From: Candidatus Eiseniibacteriota bacterium
GTDB lineage: Bacteria > Eisenbacteria > RBG-16-71-46 > JAFGJU01
NCBI GenBank assembly: GCA_016928935.1
Contig: JAFGJU010000093.1
Span: forward strand, 1 to 5,472
Reading direction: 5' to 3'
DNA length: 5,472 nt
This document shows positions 5,171 to 5,472 of the stretch, one piece after another (position 1 is the stretch's first letter; every line of letters starts with the position of its first letter). The translations under genes and the position numbers were made by a program. The notes beneath the pieces are model-generated. The model did no database searches. It worked only from the letters and a program-made list of their open reading frames with translations, and was not told where the DNA came from.

Positions 5171-5472
5171 GTATCGGCCCAGCGGCTCCCCGTCCAGCGC
5201 AATAGCGGCTCACTCCGGGCCAACCTGCAGCGTGCTTCCGTACGGCATCACAAATCCGGATATGATTCGGAAACTCTTCGGACCTTCGCGGCGTATTCTC
5301 CGATGTAGAGAACGAATGGAGCGTGCGGAGCACGGAGCGCCCTGCGCACCCGCCCAAAGCTAGTGCAGTCCTTTGTTCCGCCAACTTGTGTTTCTCCTCG
5401 ACCAGAACACGTCCTGCCAGGGAAAAGACGGTCTCTCCGTCTGGAGCGGGCGTAGTTGCATCTTTTCGGAAA
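5163..5472. other. Downstream non-coding stretch, no gene recognised
   Basis: About 310 bases to the window end hold no frame with recognisable coding character on either strand, and no tRNA-like element. I see an 8-bp direct repeat AGCGGCTC (5181-5188 and 5204-5211) and a small hairpin AGACGG/CCGTCT (5426-5431 with 5437-5442, five-base loop), without a U tract. No clear terminator follows the ppx-like gene. The next gene, if any, starts beyond the window. Confidence 0.4.

Noticed and set aside
4827..5384. A 185-codon minus-strand frame running from the downstream gap into the ppx-like gene
   Set aside because: Most of it is antisense to a confident gene, and the part beyond (5163-5384) shows no domain or ribosome site.
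5426..5442. AGACGG/CCGTCT hairpin considered as the operon terminator
   Set aside because: It is over 260 bases after the stop, has only six pairs and is followed by GGAGCGGG rather than a U tract.

Overview
The window is 5.5 kb of GC-rich bacterial DNA with four protein genes. The best clue to the host is the C-terminal region of the first gene. It is a YPNPFNP...SGVYFYKL...KVVLLK domain of the FlgD-Ig / type IX secretion (Por) sorting-tail kind, abundant in the FCB superphylum and related candidate phyla. Together with the high GC content and the GTG/TTG starts, this suggests an uncultured, environmental lineage of the Eisenbacteria/Latescibacteria/Zixibacteria sort. That is an inference from protein style, not a placement.

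Layout. (1) 1-1881, plus strand: the 3' part of a secreted or surface protein whose N terminus lies before the window. It has a caspase/legumain-like (clan CD, C13-like) His-Cys peptidase domain, beta-rich middle regions and the sorting tail. (2) 1882-2083: a convergent gap with a strong hairpin (likely terminator) and a 55-bp tandem repeat that runs into the end of the next gene. (3) 2084-3250, minus strand: rlmN, the radical-SAM methyltransferase of 23S rRNA A2503 (and of tRNA A37 in some bacteria), with an unusual insert of four tandem pentapeptides. (4) 3251-3646: a divergent gap with a degenerate ~40-bp tandem repeat, then an AT-rich regulatory patch with a candidate promoter and two different dyads. 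(5) 3647-4225 and 4239-5162, plus strand: a two-gene operon of an ArsR-type winged-helix regulator with a long basic tail and a short Ppx/GppA-family phosphatase. (6) 5163-5472: no recognisable gene.

How it fits together. The surface peptidase and rlmN look functionally unrelated and are convergent. The arsR-like/ppx pair is probably one autoregulated transcript: the genes are 13 bp apart, each has a Shine-Dalgarno sequence, and dyads overlap the promoter. The regulator lacks the cysteines of metal-sensing ArsR proteins, so its signal is unknown; a link to polyphosphate or (p)ppGpp status is a hypothesis.

The most distinctive feature of the window is short tandem duplication at four separate places: 15 bp inside rlmN, 24 bp inside the regulator tail, 55 bp after rlmN and ~40 bp before the regulator. 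The two genic arrays have units divisible by three and stay in frame. No CRISPR array, insertion sequence, tRNA or rRNA is visible.
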